A stretch of 6,108 nucleotides of DNA from assembly GCA_011775825.1 (NCBI GenBank), contig JAABYK010000455.1:1-6108 (forward strand), in the 5' to 3' direction. The translations under genes and the position numbers were made by a program. A model generated the notes under the pieces. The model saw only the letters and a program-made list of their open reading frames with translations, had not been told where the DNA came from and did not search any database. Positions within the stretch are counted from its first letter, which is position 1, and the number at the start of each line of letters is the position of its first letter. Origin of the DNA: Candidatus Zhuqueibacterota bacterium. GTDB taxonomy: Bacteria; Zhuqueibacterota; Zhuqueibacteria; Oceanimicrobiales; Oceanimicrobiaceae. This document shows, piece after piece, positions 1 to 6,108 of this stretch.

Positions 1-66
1 GTTAGTTAGCTGTCAATCTATCATTGACGTTTCTGTTTTGCTCAACGGTTGGTACAGCAGATAAGA

Positions 67-83
67 TTCGTGTCTACCACGAA
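67..83. repeat. Small perfect inverted repeat, 6-base arms
   Basis: TTCGTG (67-72) and CACGAA (78-83) are exact reverse complements separated by the 5-base loop TCTAC. No T-run follows, so it does not look like an intrinsic terminator. It could be an operator half-site pair or a small RNA hairpin upstream of the DUF3078 gene, but an arm this short can also arise by chance. Confidence 0.35.
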
Positions 84-204
84 CAGTCTGAACTCAGCAA
101 TCCCCGATGTCATTCTGGAAAAATCTTTTTAATAAACAGCACGTGACGTCCACTGAAAAAGTTTCCTTTATTTACCCTTTCTACTCATTAAACGAATAAA
201 CTAT

Positions 205-209
205 GGAGG
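205..209 (+). promoter_or_regulatory. Ribosome-binding site of the DUF3078 gene
   Basis: A perfect GGAGG ends four bases (TTTT) before the ATG at 214, which fixes that start. The spacing is slightly tight. The site lies inside an out-of-frame ATG at 203 that reads four codons and stops at TGA 215-217, overlapping the real start codon as ATGA. Confidence 0.75.
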
Positions 210-213
210 TTTT

Positions 214-1083
214 ATGATCGCATTCAGGCAGTTTTTTAGTTTCGTCGTTTCGATTCTGTGTCTTACAGTCAGTTATTCGGTGAGTGCTCAGGAAAGTCAA
301 CAAGCTGCACCTGAATATGGATGGAAACGGCAAATCATTGGCAACATCAACCTGACCCAGGCCAGCTTTGATAATTGGGAACAAGGAGGCGAAAGCGCGC
401 TAGCGTGGCAGGTAAATCTGAATACCACCTTTACCCTGGACAGAGAGAAGTACTCGTGGTCCAATTCCGGTAAGTTTACGCTGGGGTTTGCAAAAGTCGG
501 CGATACTGAGGCAAAAAAATCGGACGACGTCATCAACATTGAAAGTGTTTTTACGCGCAAACTGACGAAGCTCTTGAATCCGTTTGTGGCGGTCACTGCC
601 AAAACCCAATTTGTTTCGGGATTCGAATTTGATGGGGATGAAAAAACCAAAGTCTCAGAATTCATGGACCCTGGTTATTTTACACAAAGCGTCGGGGTTG
701 GTTATGCGCCAAATGATGTAATTAAAACACGTGTTGGTTTTTCCGTTAAGGAAACCATCACCAGCGACTTTCCGATTCCGTACGCCGATGACCCGGATAC
801 TCCTGAGATTGAGAAAACCAAAATCGAGCCGGGCATCTCATCAGTTACCGACGTCAAAAAGAATTTTCAAGAAGATGTCTTGTTTACTTCTAAGTTGGAC
901 ATTTTCTCTGATTTAGAGGCGTTCGATCGCATCGACGTGCTTTGGGAAAACAGTTTAACTCTCAAAGTTACCAAATTCATAAATGTGAGTGTGAACGTGG
1001 ATCTCCTGTACGACAAGGACATCTCAGATAAATATCAACTCAAGCAAGTTCTGGCGGTCGGATTGACATATGCCTTTCTATAA
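214..1083 (+). CDS. DUF3078 family predicted outer-membrane beta-barrel protein
   Basis: This 289-residue secreted protein is of unknown function and is probably an outer-membrane beta-barrel. Residues 1-25 form a signal peptide: a short basic start (Arg5), a hydrophobic core at about 7-22, and a VSA/Q signal-peptidase I site after Ala25. The mature N-terminus carries the motif NLTQASFDNWEQGGES (46-61), in which the asparagine, the NW pair and the GGE turn match the pattern I know from DUF3078 proteins. The rest alternates polar and hydrophobic residues in strand-sized blocks rich in aromatic residues, separated by charged turns. A long acidic/proline-rich loop lies at about 185-210. The chain ends in GLTYAFL, resembling the C-terminal strand signal of outer-membrane proteins, although the last residue is Leu rather than Phe. 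The start is supported by GGAGG at 205-209. A terminator-like hairpin downstream suggests a unit separate from glgE. No transport substrate can be read from the sequence. A DUF481-like or other porin-like barrel is the alternative. Confidence 0.8.
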   Translation: MIAFRQFFSFVVSILCLTVSYSVSAQESQQAAPEYGWKRQIIGNINLTQASFDNWEQGGESALAWQVNLNTTFTLDREKYSWSNSGKFTLGFAKVGDTEAKKSDDVINIESVFTRKLTKLLNPFVAVTAKTQFVSGFEFDGDEKTKVSEFMDPGYFTQSVGVGYAPNDVIKTRVGFSVKETITSDFPIPYADDPDTPEIEKTKIEPGISSVTDVKKNFQEDVLFTSKLDIFSDLEAFDRIDVLWENSLTLKVTKFINVSVNVDLLYDKDISDKYQLKQVLAVGLTYAFL

Positions 1084-1126
1084 TCAACCAAACTTCGAAG
1101 CGTTCTGATGGTTTGCAAAATTCGAA

Positions 1127-1152
1127 TGAACCCGGCAGGGTTTGAATTTTTT
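1127..1152 (+). terminator. Probable intrinsic terminator after the DUF3078 gene
   Basis: The arms 1127-1133 (TGAACCC) and 1138-1144 (GGGTTTG) pair across the loop GGCA. Three G-C and two A-T pairs lie next to the loop, and two G-T wobbles sit at the base. After AA, a run of six T follows (1147-1152). The hairpin begins 43 bases after the DUF3078 stop codon. Two copies of TTCGAA upstream (1094-1099 and 1121-1126) could form competing pairings. The stem is short, so termination may be partial. Confidence 0.6.
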
Positions 1153-1170
1153 GTACAAATTGATTATATT
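1142..1170 (+). promoter_or_regulatory. Candidate promoter of the glgE-treS operon
   Basis: TTGAAT (1142-1147) resembles the -35 consensus at four of six positions. TATATT (1165-1170) resembles the -10 consensus at five of six. The gap is the ideal 17 bases. Transcription would begin near 1177 and give a leader of about 28 bases before the glgE start. The -35 element overlaps the 3' arm and T-run of the preceding terminator. This assumes a housekeeping sigma factor of the general bacterial type. No Bacteroidetes-type TAnnTTTG element was seen here. Confidence 0.45.
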
Positions 1171-1195
1171 AATTCGTTTACAGCGGAACAAACAT

Positions 1196-1200
1196 GGAGG
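1196..1200 (+). promoter_or_regulatory. Ribosome-binding site of glgE
   Basis: A perfect GGAGG lies four bases (GCCG) before the ATG at 1205. It decides between that ATG and an in-frame TTG at 1142. The TTG has no comparable site, lies inside the terminator hairpin, and would add 21 residues unlike the family. Confidence 0.75.
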
Positions 1201-1204
1201 GCCG

Positions 1205-3190
1205 ATGGAGACTGATGGCAGAAAAAGGATTGTCATCGAAAATGTTAAACCGGAAATCAATTCCGGCAGATACCCTATCAAGCGAGTGTTAGGCGAGAAG
1301 GTCACGGTTGAGGCCGATGTTTTTGGAGATGGGCACGACGAAGTTGTTGCCGTTCTTTTGTACCGAAAAGATAACAAACGGAAGTGGCATGAAGTACCGA
1401 TGGAATTCATTGTGAATGATAGGTGGCAAGCCGAATTCACAATGGAGGAAATTGGCCGATATTATTACACCATCCAGGGGTGGATTGAGCATTTTCAAAC
1501 TTGGAGAAAAGATTTACGAAAAAAATACGAAGCGGGTCAGGATGTCAAACTTGAGTTGCTGATCGGAGCCGAACATGTGGACAAAGTGGCGGAGCGAGCG
1601 CCAACTGGTCCGACCAAGAAGCTCAAGTCGTACATCGAAACTTTACGAAATGACACCGATATTGAAGCTGCGGTTTCGCTGGCTCTCGATGAAGAACTCG
1701 CCTCAGTGGTGAGTCAATATCCCGATAAAAGCTTTGCATACACTTATGAAAAACAGCTTGAGGTTTTGGTTGAACGCAAGAAGGCCTTGTTTAGCACATG
1801 GTATGAGATATTTCCTCGATCCTTCAGCACCAAACCCGGCAACCACGGCACATTTAAAGAGTGTGAACGGCTTATCCCCGAAATAGCCGAAATGGGATTT
1901 GATATCATCTATTTCCCTCCAATTCATCCCATTGGTACCACGAAACGGAAAGGAAAAAACAATTCACCTGTTTCGGAGCCCGACGATCCCGGAAGTCCGT
2001 GGGCGATCGGTTCCAAAGACGGAGGACATAAGTCTATCCATCGGCAACTTGGCACAGTCAACGACTTCAAACGATTCGTCAAAAGGGCCAACGAACACGG
2101 GATCGAGGTTGCGTTGGATTTGGCGTACCAGTGCTCACCGGATCATCCTTATGTGAAGAAGCATCCCGGGTGGTTTCGGTGGCGCCCTGATGGCAGCGTT
2201 CAGTTTGCCGAGAATCCACCCAAAAAATACGAAGATGTCCTGCCAATTGACTTTGAAACCGAGCAGTGGCGAGAACTTTGGGAAGAATTGAAAAGTGTGG
2301 TGCTGTTCTGGATAGACAAGGGTGTTCACATCTTTCGGGTGGATAATCCTCATACCAAGCCATTTGTGTTTTGGGAATGGCTGATTAGTGATATAAAGCA
2401 GGATTATCCCGACGTCATTTTTCTGTCCGAGGCGTTCACTCGCCCGAAAGTCATGTATCGACTGGCAAAGCTGGGATTTACTCAATCATACACGTATTTC
2501 ACCTGGCGCAATACAAAACAAGAGTTCACCGATTATCTCACAGAGCTGACTCGAAGCGACGTTCGTAATTTTTTCCGACCGAATTTTTGGCCCAACACAC
2601 CGGATATTTTACCGGAACATTTGCAATATGGCGGTCGGCCGGCTTTTATGACTCGGCTCGTGTTGGCCGCCACCCTTTCTTCGAACTACGGCATGTATGC
2701 ACCGGCCTTTGAGCTGTGCATCAATGAGGCAGTACCAGGGAAAGAAGAATATCTCAATTCTGAAAAGTATGAAATCAAACAGTGGGATCGAGACAAACCT
2801 GGCAATATAAAAGACCTCATTTCTAAAGTGAATAAGATTCGCAAGGAAAATGAGGCTCTGCAAAGCACCTGGAATTTGCAGTTTTACGAAACGGACAACG
2901 ATTATTTTTTAGCCTACGGGAAAGTTACGGACGATCAGTCCAACATTGTGATTGTGGTGGTGAACTTGGACTCATTTCATACACAATCCGGCTTCGTAAC
3001 CGTTCCCATAGAAGAATTGGACATTTCCGAAGATCATCCGTATCTGGTTCATGACTTGCTCAGCGATGAAAAGTACATCTGGCAGGGAGAGCGAAACTAC
3101 ATTGAACTGAACCCGGAGAAGATACCGGCACATGTTTTTCTTGTACACAAGAGATTACACCGAGAACAGGATTTCGACTATTTCATGTAA
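1205..3190 (+). CDS. glgE: Alpha-1,4-glucan:maltose-1-phosphate maltosyltransferase GlgE
   Basis: This cytosolic GH13_3 enzyme transfers maltosyl units from maltose 1-phosphate to the non-reducing end of an alpha-1,4-glucan and releases phosphate. With the ATG at 1205 it has 661 residues, the usual family length. Residues 9-125 form the N-terminal beta-sandwich typical of GlgE (KRIVIENVKPEI, then GRYPIKRVLGE). A helical segment follows to about 190. The catalytic barrel begins near WYEIFPRSF (199-207). Conserved landmarks are DLAYQCSPDHP (305-315), where ordinary GH13 enzymes have an Asn-His pair; the nucleophile Asp380 in FRVDNPHTKP; the acid/base Glu409 in LSEAFTRP; and the third acidic residue Asp467 in NTPD. 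The 29-residue gap between nucleophile and acid/base equals that of Streptomyces GlgE (Asp394/Glu423). A C-terminal beta domain fills about 555-650. The treS-pep2 gene, 17 bases downstream, supplies its substrate. All catalytic residues are present and the frame is intact. A GH13 debranching or amylase role is unlikely given the GlgE-specific motifs. Confidence 0.96.
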   Translation: METDGRKRIVIENVKPEINSGRYPIKRVLGEKVTVEADVFGDGHDEVVAVLLYRKDNKRKWHEVPMEFIVNDRWQAEFTMEEIGRYYYTIQGWIEHFQTWRKDLRKKYEAGQDVKLELLIGAEHVDKVAERAPTGPTKKLKSYIETLRNDTDIEAAVSLALDEELASVVSQYPDKSFAYTYEKQLEVLVERKKALFSTWYEIFPRSFSTKPGNHGTFKECERLIPEIAEMGFDIIYFPPIHPIGTTKRKGKNNSPVSEPDDPGSPWAIGSKDGGHKSIHRQLGTVNDFKRFVKRANEHGIEVALDLAYQCSPDHPYVKKHPGWFRWRPDGSVQFAENPPKKYEDVLPIDFETEQWRELWEELKSVVLFWIDKGVHIFRVDNPHTKPFVFWEWLISDIKQDYPDVIFLSEAFTRPKVMYRLAKLGFTQSYTYFTWRNTKQEFTDYLTELTRSDVRNFFRPNFWPNTPDILPEHLQYGGRPAFMTRLVLAATLSSNYGMYAPAFELCINEAVPGKEEYLNSEKYEIKQWDRDKPGNIKDLISKVNKIRKENEALQSTWNLQFYETDNDYFLAYGKVTDDQSNIVIVVVNLDSFHTQSGFVTVPIEELDISEDHPYLVHDLLSDEKYIWQGERNYIELNPEKIPAHVFLVHKRLHREQDFDYFM

Positions 3191-3192
3191 AA

Positions 3193-3197
3193 GAGGG
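3193..3197 (+). promoter_or_regulatory. Ribosome-binding site of treS-pep2
   Basis: GAGGG lies ten bases before the ATG at 3208, a wider and weaker arrangement than at the other two genes. The site falls in the 17-base gap after the glgE stop, leaving no room for a separate promoter there. Confidence 0.55.
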
Positions 3198-3207
3198 ACG
3201 ATTTTCG

Positions 3208-6108
3208 ATGGCTGCAAATGAAACCTATCTCGACGATGATCCCCTCTGGTACAAAGACGCCATTATTTATCAGGTGCATATCAAGTCGTACTTCGATAGC
3301 AATGACGATGGAGTCGGCGACCTTCGGGGGTTAATCGAGAAATTAGATTATCTCGAAGGTCTTGGAGTTACGGCTGTATGGTTGATGCCGTTCTATCCTT
3401 CGCCCTTGCGAGATGACGGATACGATATTTCCGACTATCTTAGTATCAATCCCGATTATGGCAGCTTGCGAGACTTTCGAAAACTCTTGAAGGAGGCGCA
3501 TCGGCGAGGCATTCGAATTATCACCGAGCTGGTCGTTAACCATACCTCAGATCAGCATCCCTGGTTTCAAAAAGCAAGGTGCGCCAAACCCGGTTCCGTC
3601 TGGAGAGATTATTACGTTTGGAGCGATTCGCCGGATAGATATCTGGAAACGCGGATTATTTTTCAGGACTTCGAAACCTCCAATTGGAGTTGGGATCCTG
3701 TGGCGAAAGCGTATTACTGGCATCGTTTTTATTCCCACCAGCCGGACTTGAACTATGACAATCCCCGGGTGCAAAAGGAGATTATTCGTGTCCTGGACTT
3801 CTGGTTTGACATGGGGGTGGACGGCCTGCGTCTGGACGCGGTGCCGTACCTTTATGAACGTGAGGGAACCAACTGCGAGAATTTGCCTGAAACGCACGGC
3901 CTTTTGAAAAAATTGCGGGCGCACATCGATAGTAAATTTAATAACCGAATGCTGCTTGCGGAGGCGAATCAGTGGCCGGAAGATGCTGCCGCCTATTTTG
4001 GCGACAGCGATGAGTGTCACACTGCCTTCCATTTTCCCGTGATGCCACGGCTCTTCATGGCTCTACGGATGGAGGACCGTTTCCCGATTATCGATATTCT
4101 TGAGCAAACTCCTACAATCCCGGAAACGTGTCAGTGGGTTATGTTCCTGCGTAATCATGACGAACTAACCCTCGAGATGGTCACCGATGAAGAGCGTGAC
4201 TATATGTATCGCGTGTATGCGCAAGATCCGCGGGCCAAAATTAATTTGGGCATACGTCGGCGTTTGGCGCCCCTGCTGAGTAATGATCGCCGTACAATTG
4301 AGCTGATGAACATTCTTTTGTTCTCGCTCTCCGGCACACCCGTGATATATTACGGCGATGAAATCGGTATGGGGGATAATTACTATTTGGGTGACCGAAA
4401 TGGGGTCCGCACACCCATGCAGTGGAGTCCGGATCGAAACGCCGGCTTTTCCAGAGTAAATCCTCAGAAACTCTATTTGCCAGTCATTATCGATCCCGAA
4501 TATCATTACGAAGCGCTAAATGTGGAAAACCAGGAGAGAAATGTCTCCTCTCACCTCTGGTGGATGCGACGTGCCATTGCCATGCGAAAACGATTCAGGG
4601 CTTTTAGCCGAGGGACTCTGGAATTCCTGTCCGGAAACAACCCAAAAGTGCTGGCTTTTGTACGAAAATATGAGGAAGAGCTGGTTCTCGTTGTAGCCAA
4701 CCTCTCCAAATATTCTCAGGTGGTTGAATTCAATTTTGATGATTATGTTGGCTATGTCCCCGTAGAGGTCTTTAGCCAAAACCAGTTTCCTGAGATAAAA
4801 GATGCACCGTATGTACTGACCTTGGGTCCGTATGACTACCACTGGCTGTTACTGGAGAATGAAAGAGAGGCCATCAGCGTGAGCGAAGACAAGGGGGTTC
4901 CCGAGCTTTCAGTAAAAAAGAGTTGGAAAAGCATTCTTGAGGAACCAAACGCGAGATTTCAAACTCAAATTCTTCGTCGCTACATGCAATCATGTCGCTG
5001 GTTCGGAGGCAAGGCGCGCAGCATTCAAAAAATAAGAATTGCGGAAAGTATCCCTATGCCAAAAGATTCGCCGGGGGCTTATTTGCTTATCGTCGAGGTG
5101 AACTACAAGGAGGGCGCCGCGGAATCTTATTTCCTGCCTGTCTCTTTTGCATCAAGCGAAAAGGCAGAACAGATTTTCCAGGAGTCCCCGCAGGGCGTTA
5201 TTGGGCGCATTAAAGCCGGAAGCGAAGAGGGAGTTCTTTATGACAGCGTGTACAGTGACGAATTCCGAACCACGCTTTTTTCGATGCTGCAACGAAACAA
5301 AAGATTTAAGGCAAAATCAGGACAACTGGTCGCTTATCCTGGCAAAATATTCAAAAGGCTTGCTAAAGATGGCCAGACAGCACAGAATTCTCGGGTGCTC
5401 AAAGTTGAGCAGAGTAATTCTTCCATTCTTTATCATGACAAATTCTTCCTAAAACTCTATCGACGTCTGGAGGAGGGGTTAAACCCGGACCTGGAAATCG
5501 AGAAATTCCTCACTGAGAAAACCGGGTTTTCACATGTTCCGCCGTTTGCCGGCGCCATAGAGTTGCGACGACCAAAAACGGAGCCCATTGCGATTGGTTT
5601 ATTACAAGGTTTTATTCCTAACGAAGGGGATGCGTGGACATACATGCTGGATGCCGTAACCCGGTATTTTGAGCGTGTTTTGTCCAGAAAAGATGAGACC
5701 GAAAAAGTACCCGAGCTTCCGGACTCGCTTTTCGACATCACGTTCGAAAAAATTCCGCCATTGTTACAGGATCTGATTGGCGGAATTTCTCTGGAGATGG
5801 CCAGTCTTTTGGGAAAAAGAACCGGAGAGCTTCACAGAGCCTTGGCCACCTCATCTGACAGTTCGGATTTTGCCCCCGAACGTTTTTCCACGCTTTATCA
5901 AAGGTCGCTCTACCAATCGATGCGCGGCGTGTCTCGAAGGACGCTACAAGCTTTGGACAAAAACCTAAAGGGTCTGCCGGAAAGTATTCAAGACGAGGTC
6001 GCAGATATCCTGTCTGCTCAGCAAGATATTTTAAAAGGCTTGCAGAGAATTACCAAACGCAAAATCTCCGGGATGAAGATTCGCATTCACGGCGATTACC
6101 ATTTGGGT
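3208..6108 (+). CDS. treS: Fused trehalose synthase-maltokinase (TreS-Pep2), 3' end missing
   Basis: This bifunctional cytosolic enzyme interconverts trehalose and maltose and phosphorylates maltose to maltose 1-phosphate with ATP, feeding GlgE. The frame is open for 967 codons and runs off the window. Residues 12-550 are a GH13 trehalose synthase: YQVHIKSYFDS at the start, DDGYDISDY (69-77), TELVVNHTSDQHPWF (106-120), nucleophile Asp210 in GLRLDAVPYL, acid/base Glu252 in LLAEANQWPED, third acid Asp318 in RNHDELTLE, then YYGDEIGMGD (381-390) and RTPMQWSPDRNAGFS (401-415). A C-terminal beta domain ends near 550. After a linker (about 551-580) comes the maltokinase: the cap-domain motif WFGGKAR (598-604), a probable ATP-binding Lys749 in FLKLYRRL, the NPDLE segment (759-763), and the catalytic loop HGDYHLG (961-967) with Asp963. 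The window ends inside that loop, so the metal-binding Asp-Phe-Glu segment and roughly 130-150 residues, judged from a usual fused length near 1,100, are missing. This is a window edge, not a mutation. It follows glgE by 17 bases and is probably co-transcribed with it. Confidence 0.95.
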   Translation, partial: MAANETYLDDDPLWYKDAIIYQVHIKSYFDSNDDGVGDLRGLIEKLDYLEGLGVTAVWLMPFYPSPLRDDGYDISDYLSINPDYGSLRDFRKLLKEAHRRGIRIITELVVNHTSDQHPWFQKARCAKPGSVWRDYYVWSDSPDRYLETRIIFQDFETSNWSWDPVAKAYYWHRFYSHQPDLNYDNPRVQKEIIRVLDFWFDMGVDGLRLDAVPYLYEREGTNCENLPETHGLLKKLRAHIDSKFNNRMLLAEANQWPEDAAAYFGDSDECHTAFHFPVMPRLFMALRMEDRFPIIDILEQTPTIPETCQWVMFLRNHDELTLEMVTDEERDYMYRVYAQDPRAKINLGIRRRLAPLLSNDRRTIELMNILLFSLSGTPVIYYGDEIGMGDNYYLGDRNGVRTPMQWSPDRNAGFSRVNPQKLYLPVIIDPEYHYEALNVENQERNVSSHLWWMRRAIAMRKRFRAFSRGTLEFLSGNNPKVLAFVRKYEEELVLVVANLSKYSQVVEFNFDDYVGYVPVEVFSQNQFPEIKDAPYVLTLGPYDYHWLLLENEREAISVSEDKGVPELSVKKSWKSILEEPNARFQTQILRRYMQSCRWFGGKARSIQKIRIAESIPMPKDSPGAYLLIVEVNYKEGAAESYFLPVSFASSEKAEQIFQESPQGVIGRIKAGSEEGVLYDSVYSDEFRTTLFSMLQRNKRFKAKSGQLVAYPGKIFKRLAKDGQTAQNSRVLKVEQSNSSILYHDKFFLKLYRRLEEGLNPDLEIEKFLTEKTGFSHVPPFAGAIELRRPKTEPIAIGLLQGFIPNEGDAWTYMLDAVTRYFERVLSRKDETEKVPELPDSLFDITFEKIPPLLQDLIGGISLEMASLLGKRTGELHRALATSSDSSDFAPERFSTLYQRSLYQSMRGVSRRTLQALDKNLKGLPESIQDEVADILSAQQDILKGLQRITKRKISGMKIRIHGDYHLG

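Larger units (their letters stand above)
1..213. other. Non-coding leader region upstream of the DUF3078 gene
   Basis: I see no supportable gene here. All three forward frames are closed by stops and offer only short peptides: one frame runs open from the left edge to a TAA at 62-64, and another from about 6 to a TGA near 145. On the reverse strand an ATG at 113 reads only 23 codons before a stop. None of these resembles a known protein. The 20-codon tail ending at 64 could in principle be the end of an upstream gene, but nothing supports that. The region holds a small inverted repeat (67-83), two overlapping palindromes (CACGTG at 140-145 and GACGTC at 145-150), an A/T-rich stretch from about 156 to 202, and the ribosome-binding site of the next gene. 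The promoter of that gene must lie here or further left, but I could not pick a convincing -35/-10 pair. Confidence 0.6.

Noticed and set aside
2..64. Possible tail of an upstream gene: an open forward frame from the left edge to TAA at 62-64.
   Set aside because: Twenty codons without a recognisable sequence are not enough evidence, and random sequence gives this often.
43..113. Reverse-strand ORF starting at an ATG at 113.
   Set aside because: It has only 23 codons before a stop, no ribosome site that I could see, and no similarity that I recognise.
128..133. TTTAAT as a -10 element for the DUF3078 gene.
   Set aside because: It matches the consensus at five of six positions, but no acceptable -35 element lies 16-18 bases upstream and the leader would be long, so it is not called as a promoter.
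140..150. Overlapping palindromes CACGTG and GACGTC as an operator.
   Set aside because: Six-base palindromes are common by chance, and no second copy or flanking symmetry supports a regulator site.
1142..1204. An in-frame TTG start for glgE 63 bases upstream of the ATG.
   Set aside because: It lies in the terminator arm and upstream of the candidate -10 element, has no ribosome site, and adds residues unlike GlgE. The ATG at 1205 has a perfect GGAGG and gives the usual family length.
3547..4032. Long reverse-strand open frame (161 codons) opposite treS, and similar shadows opposite glgE.
   Set aside because: It lies entirely opposite a well-conserved coding region with intact GH13 motifs, and its translation shows no recognisable domain. 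It is a by-product of the codon composition of the real gene.
1205..6108. The two large genes as a new system.
   Set aside because: Every catalytic motif matches known GlgE, trehalose synthase and maltokinase families, so this is the established GlgE route rather than an undescribed one.

Overview
The window carries three genes, all on the + strand. They are a predicted outer-membrane beta-barrel protein of the DUF3078 type (214-1083), the maltosyltransferase GlgE (1205-3190), and a trehalose synthase fused to maltokinase (TreS-Pep2; starts at 3208 and is still open at the window end). Bases 1-213 contain no gene I can support.

Organism: a Gram-negative bacterium of moderate GC content. The DUF3078 protein has an export signal and a barrel-like C-terminus, which implies an outer membrane. 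That family is best known from Bacteroidetes and relatives. However, two of the three genes have a perfect GGAGG ribosome-binding site and the third has a GAGGG, whereas Bacteroidetes proper usually lack Shine-Dalgarno sites. A deep or neighbouring lineage of the Fibrobacteres-Chlorobi-Bacteroidetes group (for example Calditrichaeota- or Ignavibacteria-like) would fit. This is inference, not identification.

Layout: the DUF3078 gene ends at 1083. A hairpin followed by six T (1127-1152) looks like its terminator. The best promoter candidate for the next unit (TTGAAT, 17 bases, TATATT at 1142-1170) overlaps the terminator's 3' side. glgE follows, then after 17 bases the treS-pep2 fusion, so these two probably form one operon.

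Function: TreS interconverts trehalose and maltose, the maltokinase domain makes maltose 1-phosphate with ATP, and GlgE adds the maltosyl unit to an alpha-1,4-glucan. Together they make the known GlgE route from trehalose to storage or capsular glucan. The branching enzyme GlgB, normally the next partner, is not in the window and may lie just downstream.

I found no mobile element, CRISPR array, RNA gene or defence system. The content is a recognisable metabolic system rather than a new one. The points worth a second look are the terminator/promoter overlap, the shared start-site architecture of the first two genes, and the outer-membrane gene next to cytosolic glucan genes.
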